Assembly (NCBI RefSeq): GCF_003285005.1
Contig: NZ_QMFA01000001.1
Coordinates: 375,713-439,712, forward strand
From: Paenibacillus sp. YN15
GTDB taxonomy: Bacteria; Bacillota; Bacilli; Paenibacillales; NBRC-103111
DNA: 64,000 bases
Direction of reading: 5' to 3'
Part shown: positions 1 to 9,174 of the stretch, piece after piece
Position numbering within the stretch: the first letter of the stretch is position 1
How the letters are laid out: each line of letters starts with the position of its first letter
The notes under the pieces: generated by a model
The model's database searches: none
Told to the model about the DNA's origin: nothing
What the model saw: only the letters and a program-made list of their open reading frames with translations
Position numbers and translations under genes: made by a program

Positions 1-1215
<1,215 letters not shown>

Positions 1216-1247
1216 GGATTGACCCGAAATTGGAGCCTCCGGGCGCA

Positions 1248-1426
1248 GCGGACAGAGGATTCGTTATTTTGTGAAAAACGGGCGGTTCTTCGTTTTCGCG
1301 GACTGAGGTTCCGTTAAACCCGGAAAAACAACCTGTTTTGGGCGACAATAGCGGCATTAGCGTATCCTGTGTCCGCGAAATGCGCCAAAAGGCGGAAATT
1401 TGCAAAATAACGGATCGACAGTCCGG
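1248..1426. repeat. Four-unit inverted repeat element, class 2, locus I (2 forward + 2 inverted units)
   Basis: Units read GCGGAC-n-TCCGTTATTT with variation. Forward units are at 1248-1270 and 1298-1320 (50 bp apart); inverted units at 1357-1376 and 1404-1426 (GTCCG words at 1371 and 1421, again 50 bp apart). Most copies contain an internal dyad CGGA-N7-TCCG followed by TTATTT. First base to last base is 179 bp, exactly as in the class 2 locus at 31859. The element fills most of the 252-bp gap between lacZ and ypdA, which otherwise shows nothing recognisable. It is described with the other loci in the findings. Confidence 0.8.
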
Positions 1427-1467
1427 ATGGAGCGGACCCAACCGGATGGAGCGGACCCAAATTGCCG

Positions 1468-2460
1468 CTATTGCGAAGCCCCGCCGCCGCGCTGCCCCAG
1501 CAGATGCCCGGCGATGAGCTTGCCGTGGCTGCGCCCGGTCTCAATGAAAATTTCATTGGCGTCCCGGCCCGCGGCTACCACTCCGGCCAGATACAGGCCG
1601 GGCACATTGGTCTCCATGGTGGACGGATCAAACCGCGGAAGCTCCCACTCCCCCTCCACCGCCACCCCGGCTGCCGCCAGGAAGCTGCGGCTGGAGCGGA
1701 AGCCGGTCAGCGCCAGCACAAAATCATTGTCCAGCTCCTGTACGCCCTCCGGCGTGCTGACTCGCACACTGCCCAGGCTGATGGCCTCTACGGTGGAGTT
1801 GAACAGCATGCGGATGCGCCCTTTATTCACCATACTTTCAAAGACGGGACGGACCCAGGGTTTGATGTTGGGCGAATAGTCCGCCCCCCGGTACACCACT
1901 GTCACCAAGGCATTGGCCTTAAGCAGATCCATGGCCGCATCCACGGCGGAATTATTGCCCCCGATAATGCAAACCCTCATGCCGGTATACGGATGGGCCT
2001 CCCGGTAAAAGTGGGTGACATTGGGCAGCTCCTCTCCGGGAATGCCCAGCAGATTGGGGTGGTCGAAGTAGCCGGTAGCCACCACCAAGGCGCGGGCGGC
2101 ATAGGCGGTTTTTTCCCCGAGCCGGTTCAGAGTCTCTACAATAAAGCTTCCATCCGCCTGCGGAATAATGGCGGTTGCCTCCTCATAGGAGCGGATGCGG
2201 ACCTGGCTGTGCTGGGCCACATTGCGGTAATAGGTGAGCGCCTCCAGCCGGTAAGGCTTCTCATTGGGCGTGGAAAAGGGATAGTCCCCGATTTCCAGCA
2301 GCTCCGGCGTGCTGAAAAACTGCATATAGGTGGGATATTGGCTGATGCTGTGCGCCACCACATGCTTTTCCAGAAGCAAGGGGTTAAAGCCGGCGCGTTT
2401 CAGTTCAATCCCGGCGGACAGGCCGCAGGGGCCTGCCCCGATAATGATGACCTCTTCCAT
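1468..2460 (-). CDS. ypdA: YpdA family bacillithiol-disulfide reductase (FAD/NADPH oxidoreductase)
   Basis: A 330-residue flavoprotein, close to the usual YpdA length of about 325. The N-terminus has the FAD dinucleotide-binding motif GAGPCGLSAG, the middle has a second Rossmann motif IIGGNNSAVDAAM for NADPH, and the C-terminus has GLYLAGVVAAGRDANEIF. YpdA (Bdr) is known to reduce oxidised bacillithiol in low-GC Gram-positives, keeping the cytoplasmic thiol pool reduced. The chosen ATG at 2458-2460 (MEEVIIIGAG) has GGAGG nine bases upstream; an earlier in-frame start at 2496 has no good ribosome site. An extended -10 (TGC-TACAAT, minus strand, 2510-2518) lies upstream. It is a single-gene unit diverging from the next gene. 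A general thioredoxin-reductase-like role is the alternative, but the NNSA motif favours YpdA. Confidence 0.9.
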   Translation of the reverse strand: MEEVIIIGAGPCGLSAGIELKRAGFNPLLLEKHVVAHSISQYPTYMQFFSTPELLEIGDYPFSTPNEKPYRLEALTYYRNVAQHSQVRIRSYEEATAIIPQADGSFIVETLNRLGEKTAYAARALVVATGYFDHPNLLGIPGEELPNVTHFYREAHPYTGMRVCIIGGNNSAVDAAMDLLKANALVTVVYRGADYSPNIKPWVRPVFESMVNKGRIRMLFNSTVEAISLGSVRVSTPEGVQELDNDFVLALTGFRSSRSFLAAAGVAVEGEWELPRFDPSTMETNVPGLYLAGVVAAGRDANEIFIETGRSHGKLIAGHLLGQRGGGASQ

Positions 2461-2725
2461 GGCGCTGAACCTCCGTCGGCTGGACTTGTGAATCAAACCA
2501 CACCTTATTATTGTAGCACATCTCCTGAAATAACACGGTTCGAGCCAAGGGCCGGATAGTGTTATGGAAGCCTCGAATTTAACAAAGTCAAATGGAGAGT
2601 CTTTTTCACCTGGTTGGTTCTTAACTTTTTCTTGGCCGGCCCGGCAAAAGTGGAAGGTATGCTATAATATGGGCGGACCTGTATCCGATCCGGGATATTG
2701 GATTCATTTGCCATGGAGGTGCGTC

Positions 2726-4330
2726 TTGAGTTCCGCTCCCAATAACCAAAGCTTGCGTCCGGGGTACATCGTCAATATTATACTTATTATCTTTTTGGCC
2801 CTTCCTTTATTATTGTCCCTGGTGTTTGTTCCGCTGCTGATGTCCAACGCCTTCCATACCTCGGGCGGCTACGGGCTGGGCCAGCTGAGCCTGATGTTCG
2901 TCATTCCATTGGTGGTGGGAGGGGTAGCCGGGATGGCGTTTTGCACGGGCAGCCGCAGCAAGCCGTCGTCGCCGTGGGCCCGCTATCTGCCGGTGGCGGC
3001 GCCGCTGATTATTTTCATCGGCATCGCTGTTTATGCCTACGCTGTCTCCAACGGCAATTACAATTCCCCTGCGTGGGGCGTCTTCGCCTGGGCCAATCCG
3101 GCCTACCTGATTGTCAATCTGCTCCTGAGCTTGAGCGGCTACGGCGGCTTGATGCCGGTCCATGTGCTGTCCGCCGCCGCGGGTTTTGTGCTTGGTTTTG
3201 TGCTTTGGGATTTCCGCCGGCGCCAATTCTCCGGCACAGCCGGGATGCGATGGGCGGCGGGATGCCTGGTTGCGGCAGTCGCAGGAAGCTGGCTGTTCAT
3301 GGGAATCGCCAACAAGGAGCAAATCCAGGATGGAATCGCCAAGCTGCGATACGGGGAAACGGGGATGAAAACCGACCTGGCGGAATACGATCTGTCCCAA
3401 ATGGCCCCGTTCAAAAAGAACAACGGCTTGGCCACTCTGGGCAGCAAGCCGCAGCTCAGCCTCACCGATCTTAACGAGATGCCGCGGCTGGACGGGGCCA
3501 CCGCTTTGTATCCCGTCTATGCCGCCTTTGCGGAGACGGTGTACGAAGGACTGGCGGAATGGGACAAGCACAAACCCGCCACCGAAAGCCGCAACAACCT
3601 GTATGTATCCGTGGATGAATTTCCGTATTCCATTGTGAAGTGCAGCACAACCCCCAACGCCTATGAGAATCTGATGAACAAAATAGCGGATATCATTATT
3701 GTGGCGGAGCCCTCCCAGTCTCAGCTGGAGCAGGTCCGCGCCCGGGAGGATGAGTTCGTGATGACCCCTCTGGGCAGCGACGCCTTTGTCTTTTTTGCCA
3801 ATAAGAAAAACCCGGCGGAGAACCTGACCATCAATCAAATCCGGGACATCTACACCGGCAAAATCACCAACTGGAAGGAGGTAGGGGGCAAAAGCGTGGA
3901 CATCCTCCCCTACCAGCGGCCGCAGGATTCCGGCAGCCAGACGGCCATGCAGAACAAGGTGATGAAGGGGCTGGAGATGATGGAGCCCACCACCGTTACC
4001 CGTGCCGGGGGCATGGGGGAGGTCATCTCCAAGGTGGCCTCCTACCGGAACTCCAAAAACGCCCTGGGCTACACCTTCATGTATTACGCCTCCTCCATGG
4101 TAAAGGACAACCGGATCAAGTATCTGGCCGTGGACGGAATCAAACCCTCGCCGGAGACGATCCGGGACGGGACCTACCCTTTCGCCGGACAGTTCTATGC
4201 CGTCACCCTCAAATCCAACACCAGCCCGCAGGTGCGGAAGCTGCTGGATTGGATGACTTCAGCAGAAGGCCAGACGCTGGTGGAGAAAACCGGCTATGTG
4301 CCGGCGACAGCCCCCGCTCCCAAAAAGTGA
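2726..4330 (+). CDS. Membrane protein with C-terminal PstS-like phosphate-binding domain
   Basis: The TTG start at 2726 is chosen because GGAGG ends six bases before it and the protein then begins directly before a membrane segment; open frame upstream to 2564 lacks a ribosome site. The 534-residue product has about six hydrophobic segments in residues 12-200 and then a periplasmic-binding-protein fold of the PstS/PBP-like type, seen in MTPLGSDAFVFFANK, ITNWKEVGGKSVDI, RPQDSGSQTAMQ and NALGYTFMYYA. PstS proteins bind phosphate for the PstCAB importer, but no pst genes lie nearby and this one is fixed to the membrane rather than being a lipoprotein, so it may be a sensor or surface binder. An extended -10 TGC-TATAAT sits at 2660-2668. 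Function beyond phosphate or anion binding is inference. Confidence 0.8.
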   Translation: MSSAPNNQSLRPGYIVNIILIIFLALPLLLSLVFVPLLMSNAFHTSGGYGLGQLSLMFVIPLVVGGVAGMAFCTGSRSKPSSPWARYLPVAAPLIIFIGIAVYAYAVSNGNYNSPAWGVFAWANPAYLIVNLLLSLSGYGGLMPVHVLSAAAGFVLGFVLWDFRRRQFSGTAGMRWAAGCLVAAVAGSWLFMGIANKEQIQDGIAKLRYGETGMKTDLAEYDLSQMAPFKKNNGLATLGSKPQLSLTDLNEMPRLDGATALYPVYAAFAETVYEGLAEWDKHKPATESRNNLYVSVDEFPYSIVKCSTTPNAYENLMNKIADIIIVAEPSQSQLEQVRAREDEFVMTPLGSDAFVFFANKKNPAENLTINQIRDIYTGKITNWKEVGGKSVDILPYQRPQDSGSQTAMQNKVMKGLEMMEPTTVTRAGGMGEVISKVASYRNSKNALGYTFMYYASSMVKDNRIKYLAVDGIKPSPETIRDGTYPFAGQFYAVTLKSNTSPQVRKLLDWMTSAEGQTLVEKTGYVPATAPAPKK

Positions 4331-4372
4331 CGTGATGCTCCGCGGGATATTCACCGTATCGCGCCCCATACG

Positions 4373-4411
4373 CAAAAAAAGCCGCCGAAGCTGTGAAAAG
4401 CTCAGGCGGCT
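4373..4411 (-). terminator. Rho-independent terminator of aroA
   Basis: On the minus strand a stem AGCCGCC/GGCGGCT with an 18-base loop is followed by seven T residues. It lies 15 bp after the aroA stop codon. Confidence 0.9.
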
Positions 4412-4425
4412 CTATTTCATTCCTC

Positions 4426-5502
4426 TTATTTCTTGAACAGCCCGGAGCCCAGGACATCTGCCATGAACTTCTGGAACTGGGGAATATCCAGCTGCTGATC
4501 CGCATCGGACAAGGCTGTGGGCGGATTGGGATGGACCTCCACCATAATGCCGTCGGCGCCGGCGGCCAGGGCGGCCTTGGCGCAGGGCACCAGAATATCC
4601 TTGCGGCCTGTGGAATGGCTCACGTCCACCAGAACCGGCAGATGGGTTTCCTGCTTGAGAATCGGCACAGCGGAAATATCCAGGGTGTTCCGGGTCCACT
4701 TTTCATAGGTGCGGATGCCCCGTTCGATAAGAATCACCTGGCTGTTGCCGCGGGAGACGATATATTCCGCCGCCAGCAGGAATTCCTCCAGAGTAGCGGC
4801 CAGGCCGCGCTTTAAGACCACCGGCGTGCGGGCTTCCCCGGCCGCCTTCAGCAGCTCGAAGTTCTGCATGTTGCGCGCGCCGATCTGGATAATGTCGATA
4901 TATTGTCCGGCAATTTCCACATCGGCGGGATTGACGATTTCGCTGATGGTGGCCAGTCCGAACTCGTCGGCTACCTCCCGCATCAATTGCAGGCCCTCAA
5001 TGCCCAGGCCTTGGAAATCATAGGGGGATGAACGGGGCTTGAAGGCGCCGCCGCGCATCAGCTTCACGCCGGATTCCTTCAGGGCGGCGGCAACGGTGCG
5101 CAGCTGCTCGCGGCTTTCCACGGAGCAGGGGCCGGCAACCATAACCGAAGACGCGCCGCCGATAGGCAGTCCCTTGACCGTCACCACGGTGTCGGCGGAT
5201 TGCTTTTTGCGGCTGACCAGCAGCTCCTTGCGGTGGTTGGTTTTTTGCAGATCCAGGGAAGCCTTGAAAATCTGCTTGAACAGGTGGCGGATGGTGGCGT
5301 CGTCAAACGGTCCTTTATTGGCCTCCACCAGGCTTTCCAGCATCTCATGCTCCCGCACCGGGTCAAACTTGGGAATACCTTGCTTTTGTTTGATTTCGCC
5401 GATGGTTTTGACGATAGACGCACGCTCCGAAATCAGCTCCAGCAGTTGGCTGTTAATGCCGTCCAGCTGTCTTCTCAATTGCTCCAGTTGCAGATTTTCC
5501 AT
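4426..5502 (-). CDS. aroA: Bifunctional chorismate mutase / 3-deoxy-7-phosphoheptulonate synthase
   Basis: A 358-residue protein, the length of Bacillus AroA. Residues 1-85 form an AroQ-type chorismate mutase ([19 protein letters not shown], then [10 protein letters not shown]); residues about 105-358 form a type I-beta DAHP synthase ([65 protein letters not shown]). It makes the first committed compound of the shikimate pathway from PEP and erythrose 4-phosphate; in this family the N-terminal mutase doubles as the sensor for feedback by chorismate or prephenate. ATG at 5500-5502 has GGAG eight bases upstream; a GTG nine bases earlier is an alternative. It is a single-gene unit controlled by the T-box leader directly upstream. 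Confidence 0.97.
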   Translation of the reverse strand: MENLQLEQLRRQLDGINSQLLELISERASIVKTIGEIKQKQGIPKFDPVREHEMLESLVEANKGPFDDATIRHLFKQIFKASLDLQKTNHRKELLVSRKKQSADTVVTVKGLPIGGASSVMVAGPCSVESREQLRTVAAALKESGVKLMRGGAFKPRSSPYDFQGLGIEGLQLMREVADEFGLATISEIVNPADVEIAGQYIDIIQIGARNMQNFELLKAAGEARTPVVLKRGLAATLEEFLLAAEYIVSRGNSQVILIERGIRTYEKWTRNTLDISAVPILKQETHLPVLVDVSHSTGRKDILVPCAKAALAAGADGIMVEVHPNPPTALSDADQQLDIPQFQKFMADVLGSGLFKK

Positions 5503-5546
5503 CTCGCCCACTCCTTTTTTTGGTGAAATTTGGTTTTATGGGAAAA

Positions 5547-5868
5547 TAAAAAAAGCCTCCCGTCCGCAAAGGGACGCAAGAAGCCGTGGTACCACCCTAA
5601 TTCGAATCTATCCGCTTCCGCTGGCCGAATGAAACCGGCGGCGAAGGGGATATCTTCCTCTGGACCATGATAACGGTATGGGACCGGTTGCCTCTACTGG
5701 CCGCGCTTGGCGGAGGTTCAAGGCACCACTTCGGAGTGAACTTCGGCGGAACGTTTCCTAGAGGCCTGCTCTCAGTCGGTGGCAAGCCTTTCCTGTCGGA
5801 ACGCGGGTCTCGCTTACTCTCTCCTGCAACGTGTTTGGCGAAGTTTGGGGAAGCCTGTGATTCATGTT
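5547..5868 (-). promoter_or_regulatory. T-box riboswitch leader of aroA, with intrinsic terminator
   Basis: Reading the minus strand, the conserved T-box sequence AGGGTGGTACCACGG lies at 5598-5584 and is followed by a stem with CGUCC/GGACG and GCUUCU/GGGAGGC arms and seven T residues (5583-5548), the terminator that competes with the antiterminator. Stem I begins near 5824 (GGAG, pairing with CUCC at 5737-5734) and contains the AGUA of a loop-E motif (5818 area). The facing strand reads GAAG-UUC-A, so the best specifier candidate is the Phe codon UUC at 5740-5738. T-box leaders bind the matching uncharged tRNA and let transcription continue, so aroA would be induced on phenylalanine starvation. 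The T-box identity is firm; the specifier is inferred by eye and GUU (Val) one base earlier is the alternative register. Confidence 0.92.
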
Positions 5869-5875
5869 AGAAGCG

Positions 5876-5904
5876 ATTATAGAGGATCGCGGGAAAATAC
5901 GCAA
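5876..5904 (-). promoter_or_regulatory. Sigma-A type promoter for the aroA T-box transcript
   Basis: Minus strand -35 TTGCGT (5904-5899), 17-bp spacer, perfect -10 TATAAT (5881-5876). Initiation would fall near 5868, about 45 bases before the T-box Stem I. Confidence 0.75.
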
Positions 5905-6001
5905 GCTTTTGCAGGAACGCTGTTTGGCGATAAAGCGGCGCAGCGGAGGAGGAGCACATGAATTAGGATGGCGGAAGCAGACGTTCTTATGCAAAAAGGT
6001 C

Positions 6002-6030
6002 TTGACATCTCCTTGGAGCAGGCCTATATT
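6002..6030 (+). promoter_or_regulatory. Sigma-A type promoter for the Mn riboswitch-terC transcript
   Basis: Perfect -35 TTGACA (6002-6007), 17-bp spacer, -10 TATATT (6025-6030). Initiation would be at about 6037, just before the riboswitch. Confidence 0.85.
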
Positions 6031-6050
6031 TAAGCTAATTCATCGGCTAT

Positions 6051-6211
6051 AAAGGGGAGTAGCTGTTACAGCAAAGTCGTCAGTACGGGGAAACCCCGGC
6101 TTTGTTGGCAACGTTACGTTGTTGGCGAGACCTTTACCGAACACGGTAAAGGCTGTTTTCTGTTTCTTCACAGGCCTTTGCCCTTCGGCAACAGGCCTGT
6201 TTTTATTTTTA
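6051..6211 (+). promoter_or_regulatory. yybP-ykoY manganese riboswitch with expression-platform terminator
   Basis: The hallmark segments are in order: AAAGGGGAGTAGC (6051-6063), GTCGTCAGTACGGGGA (about 6073-6088), GGCTTTGTTGGCAACG, and GGCGAGACCTTTACC (6124-6138). CCTTT at 6131 can pair with AAAGG at 6051 to close P1, or with GGTAAAGG at 6145-6152 in an alternative hairpin. A strong terminator follows: ACAGGCCT (6170-6177) pairs with AGGCCTGT (6193-6200) before a long T run. This family senses Mn2+ and turns on manganese efflux or handling genes, which fits the TerC protein 45 bp downstream. Confidence 0.93.
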
Positions 6212-6255
6212 CGGGGACGGGCCTTACACTCATATCCAGAAAGGACTTGGCACAG

Positions 6256-6954
6256 ATGGACTTTATTGTTTCACTTCTGTCGATTGTGATGATCGACCTG
6301 TTTCTGGCGGGAGACAATGCGATTGTGATCGGCATGGCGGCAAGAAATCTGCCCCATCATCAACAGAAAAAAGCGATTATCGGAGGAACCGTCGGCGCTA
6401 TTGTGATCCGCGCTGTTTCCACGATTGTGGTGGTCTGGCTGCTCAGTCTGACAGGCCTCAAGCTGGTCGGCGGTCTGCTCCTGATGTATATTGCCGTTAA
6501 GCTTCTGGTGGAAAAGAAGGAAGAGGAAGCCCATGTCAATGCAAGCATGAGCATCTGGAAGGCAATCGGCACGATTATTATCGCCGACATGGTAATGGGA
6601 CTGGACAATGTGCTGGCAGTAGCCGGCGCCGCCAACCACAATTATACGCTGGTTGTTGTGGGCCTTCTGATCAGCATCCCGATTATGGTATACGGCAGCA
6701 CCCTGGTGATTCGCCTGATGGACCGTTTCCCCAAGGTTATTTATCTCGGGGCGGCTATTCTGGCCTATACCTCCGGCAAGATGATTACCGGCGAAAGCTT
6801 CATTGCCGATGTGCTGGGCAGCGGCTTCCTGCGTTATGCCATTGAGGTTGTAGTTGTTGCCGGCTGTCTGGGGGTTGGCTATTGGCTGAACAAGCGCCAA
6901 AACAACGCGCCGGTTCCTGCCGCCAAACCCGACCACCACACCGCTTCCGCTTAA
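6256..6954 (+). CDS. TerC family membrane protein, probable manganese exporter (YkoY/YceF type)
   Basis: A 232-residue polytopic membrane protein with about seven hydrophobic segments. The two TerC signature repeats are visible: DLFLAGDNAIVIGMAARNLP near the start and DMVMGLDNVLAVAGAA in the middle, each placing acidic residues in a membrane helix where metal would bind. TerC proteins such as YkoY, YceF and Alx are known to be linked to Mn2+ export, including metalation of exported enzymes. The ATG at 6256 (MDFIVSLLSIV) has AAGGA ten bases upstream; longer in-frame starts lie inside the riboswitch terminator and are rejected. It is a single-gene unit between the Mn riboswitch and its own terminator, so expression should follow manganese excess. 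Confidence 0.92.
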   Translation: MDFIVSLLSIVMIDLFLAGDNAIVIGMAARNLPHHQQKKAIIGGTVGAIVIRAVSTIVVVWLLSLTGLKLVGGLLLMYIAVKLLVEKKEEEAHVNASMSIWKAIGTIIIADMVMGLDNVLAVAGAANHNYTLVVVGLLISIPIMVYGSTLVIRLMDRFPKVIYLGAAILAYTSGKMITGESFIADVLGSGFLRYAIEVVVVAGCLGVGYWLNKRQNNAPVPAAKPDHHTASA

Positions 6955-6979
6955 GCTTGTCCGCCGCTATGCAATTCAC

Positions 6980-7022
6980 AGGCCTCCGGCGCCCGTATTT
7001 CGGGCGTGACGGGGCCTTTTTC
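6980..7022 (+). terminator. Rho-independent terminator of the TerC gene
   Basis: A long stem of AGGCC, CCG and CGCCCG blocks pairs with CGGGCG, CGG and GGCCT, followed by five T residues. Confidence 0.85.
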
Positions 7023-7115
7023 CGTGCCCGGGAGGGTACCTCTTTGCCGCAAAACGTGGTACAGTAACACAAGAACAGACAGCACTTCATTTACGAATTC
7101 GGGAGGGCAGGCAAG

Positions 7116-8909
7116 TTGCAACAGGCGCGCATCCAATTAAAAAAGCATTTTGGTTATGATTCGTTCAAAAGAGGCCAGGAGGAGCTGGTGGAGAGCATCC
7201 TGCAGGGAAGGGATGTCCTTGGGGTCATGCCCACGGGAGCGGGCAAATCCGTCTGCTACCAGCTGCCTGCGGCCATGCTGCCCGGCATTACGCTGGTGGT
7301 TTCCCCCCTTATCTCGCTGATGAAGGACCAGGCCGACGCCTTGAACCAGATCGGGATTCCGGCTGCACTTTTGAACAGCACACTCTCGGTCCGGGAGTTG
7401 AATGATACGTACCGCAAGATTGCCGCAGGGGCTTACAAGATCGTGTATGTGGCCCCTGAACGGCTGGAATCCGAACGCTTCTGCCAGCTGGTGCAGGAGC
7501 TGTCCATCCCGCTGGTGGCGGTGGACGAGGCCCACTGCGTATCCCAATGGGGCCATGATTTCCGCCCCAGCTATCTGGCCGTGAACCGGCTCCTGCAATG
7601 GATCAAGCCGCGGCCGGTGCTGGCGGCGTTCACGGCCACCGCTACGGATGTGGTGAAGGAGGATATTGTCCGCCAGCTGGGGCTGGACCATCCCCTGCGG
7701 GTCACCACGGGCTACGAGCGGGAAAACTTAAGCCTGTCGGTGATCAAAGGGGCGGACAAGAAGGACTACATCGCCCGTTACCTGCGCTCGCGGCCCAAGG
7801 ATGCCGGCATTATCTACGCCTCCACCCGCAAGGAGGTGGAGGAGGTGCACAAGTACCTCAACCGGCTGGGAATCTCCGCCGGACGCTACCATGCGGGCTT
7901 AAGCGACGAGGAGCGCAGCCGCAGCCAGGAGCTGTTTTTGTATGATGTGATCAAGGTGATGGTGGCTACCAACGCCTTCGGAATGGGCATCGACAAATCC
8001 AATGTCCGGTTTGTCATCCACTACAACCTGCCGAAAAACCTGGAGTCCTATTACCAGGAGGCAGGCCGTGCCGGGCGGGATGGCGAACCGGGGGAATGCA
8101 TTCTCCTGTTTGCGCCCCAGGACATTATGACCCAGAAGTTTCTGCTGGAGCAAAGCGACGCCGAGCCGGAACGCAAGAAGCAGGAATACAGCAATCTCAA
8201 TGATATGGTGGATTATTGCCATACCACGGATTGCCTGCAATCCTATATTGTATCGTATTTCGGCGGCCAAACAGCGGAGCCCTGCGGGCGCTGCAGCAGC
8301 TGCACGGATGACCGGGAGCTCAACGACATTACCGTGGAGGCGCAGAAGATTTTCTCGTGCATCGTGCGGATGCGCCAGCGGTTTGGCGCAGTCATGACCG
8401 CCAAGGTTCTCCGGGGAGCCGGGGATGCCAAGATCAGGCAAATGGGCTTTGACCAGCTTCCCACCTACGGCATTATGAAGCAAGCCAAGGAAAAGGACAT
8501 CACCGGCCTCATCAGCGTGCTGGTGGCTGACGGGTACCTGAGTCTGTCGGACAGCCAGTATCCGGTTCTGTCCCTTACTCCCAAAGCCCGCAATGTGCTG
8601 GAAGGCTCCGAGCGGGTTTTCCACCGGGCGGTGATCCTGCCCCAGGCGGGCGGCAGCCATTCCGGCGGCGCAGCGGGCGGCGCGGACGAAGCGCTCTTCG
8701 ACAAGCTGCGGCAGCTGCGGAGAAGCTTCGCCGAACGGGAGCGGGTGCCTCCCTTCACCATATTCCACGATGCCACCCTGCGGGATATGTGTGTCCGGCT
8801 GCCGGACAATGAAGATGAGATGCTGGCCGTCAAAGGGGTCGGCAAACACAAGTTTGACAAATACGGCGGCGCGTTTTTGGAGGAAATCCGGAAGCACAAG
8901 GGTGCTTAG
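7116..8909 (+). CDS. recQ: ATP-dependent DNA helicase RecQ
   Basis: A 597-residue superfamily 2 helicase. Walker A PTGAGKS is near residue 40, the DEAH box (VAVDEAHCVSQWGHDFR) near 136, and motif VI YYQEAGRAGRDG follows. The RecQ C-terminal zinc site uses cysteines in CHTTDCLQS and CGRCSSC (about 365-400), and residues about 525-597 form an HRDC domain (LRQLRRSFAERERVPPFTIF). It unwinds 3'-5' and acts in recombination repair and fork restart. TTG at 7116 follows GGGAGGGCAGGCAAG, a good ribosome site, and gives the standard N-terminus. The gene stands alone and converges on the germination operon with 13 bp between the ends and no visible terminator. Confidence 0.97.
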   Translation: MQQARIQLKKHFGYDSFKRGQEELVESILQGRDVLGVMPTGAGKSVCYQLPAAMLPGITLVVSPLISLMKDQADALNQIGIPAALLNSTLSVRELNDTYRKIAAGAYKIVYVAPERLESERFCQLVQELSIPLVAVDEAHCVSQWGHDFRPSYLAVNRLLQWIKPRPVLAAFTATATDVVKEDIVRQLGLDHPLRVTTGYERENLSLSVIKGADKKDYIARYLRSRPKDAGIIYASTRKEVEEVHKYLNRLGISAGRYHAGLSDEERSRSQELFLYDVIKVMVATNAFGMGIDKSNVRFVIHYNLPKNLESYYQEAGRAGRDGEPGECILLFAPQDIMTQKFLLEQSDAEPERKKQEYSNLNDMVDYCHTTDCLQSYIVSYFGGQTAEPCGRCSSCTDDRELNDITVEAQKIFSCIVRMRQRFGAVMTAKVLRGAGDAKIRQMGFDQLPTYGIMKQAKEKDITGLISVLVADGYLSLSDSQYPVLSLTPKARNVLEGSERVFHRAVILPQAGGSHSGGAAGGADEALFDKLRQLRRSFAERERVPPFTIFHDATLRDMCVRLPDNEDEMLAVKGVGKHKFDKYGGAFLEEIRKHKGA

Positions 8910-8922
8910 TGGAAGGACTCCG

Positions 8923-9174
8923 CTACTCCTCCAACGGCATCAGGAAGATATACCGTTCCACAAATTGGCTGATTGGGGACAGCACAATCGTCCGCAGAGT
9001 CACCACGTTAAGCGGGTCCAGATGATATTGGCTGGCCAGCGCCATATACATGGCCCAGACGATGAGGCAAGCATAGACCAGCTTGCCTTTTTTGTCGCTG
9101 GACATCTTCAATCCCAAAAACAGCATAAGCCCCGACACCAGCAAAATGATGATGCTCGTAAAGATTGCGCTCAT
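8923..9174 (-). CDS. Small membrane protein at the end of the ger operon
   Basis: An 83-residue protein with two clear hydrophobic segments (residues 4-22 and about 32-48) and a charged KMSSDKKGK loop between them. Its ATG overlaps the stop of the upstream GerC-type gene by four bases, so it is the last cistron of the germination operon and translationally coupled. I do not recognise a named family. Small membrane proteins of this size accompany some ger operons (GerD-unrelated, DUF-type), so a part in the spore germination receptor complex is the reasonable inference from position. Confidence 0.75.
   Translation of the reverse strand: MSAIFTSIIILLVSGLMLFLGLKMSSDKKGKLVYACLIVWAMYMALASQYHLDPLNVVTLRTIVLSPISQFVERYIFLMPLEE

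Noticed and set aside
5864-6052. Open frame of 62 codons between aroA and terC
   Set aside because: It overlaps the promoters of both riboswitch transcripts, lacks a ribosome site and ends inside the leader of the Mn riboswitch.
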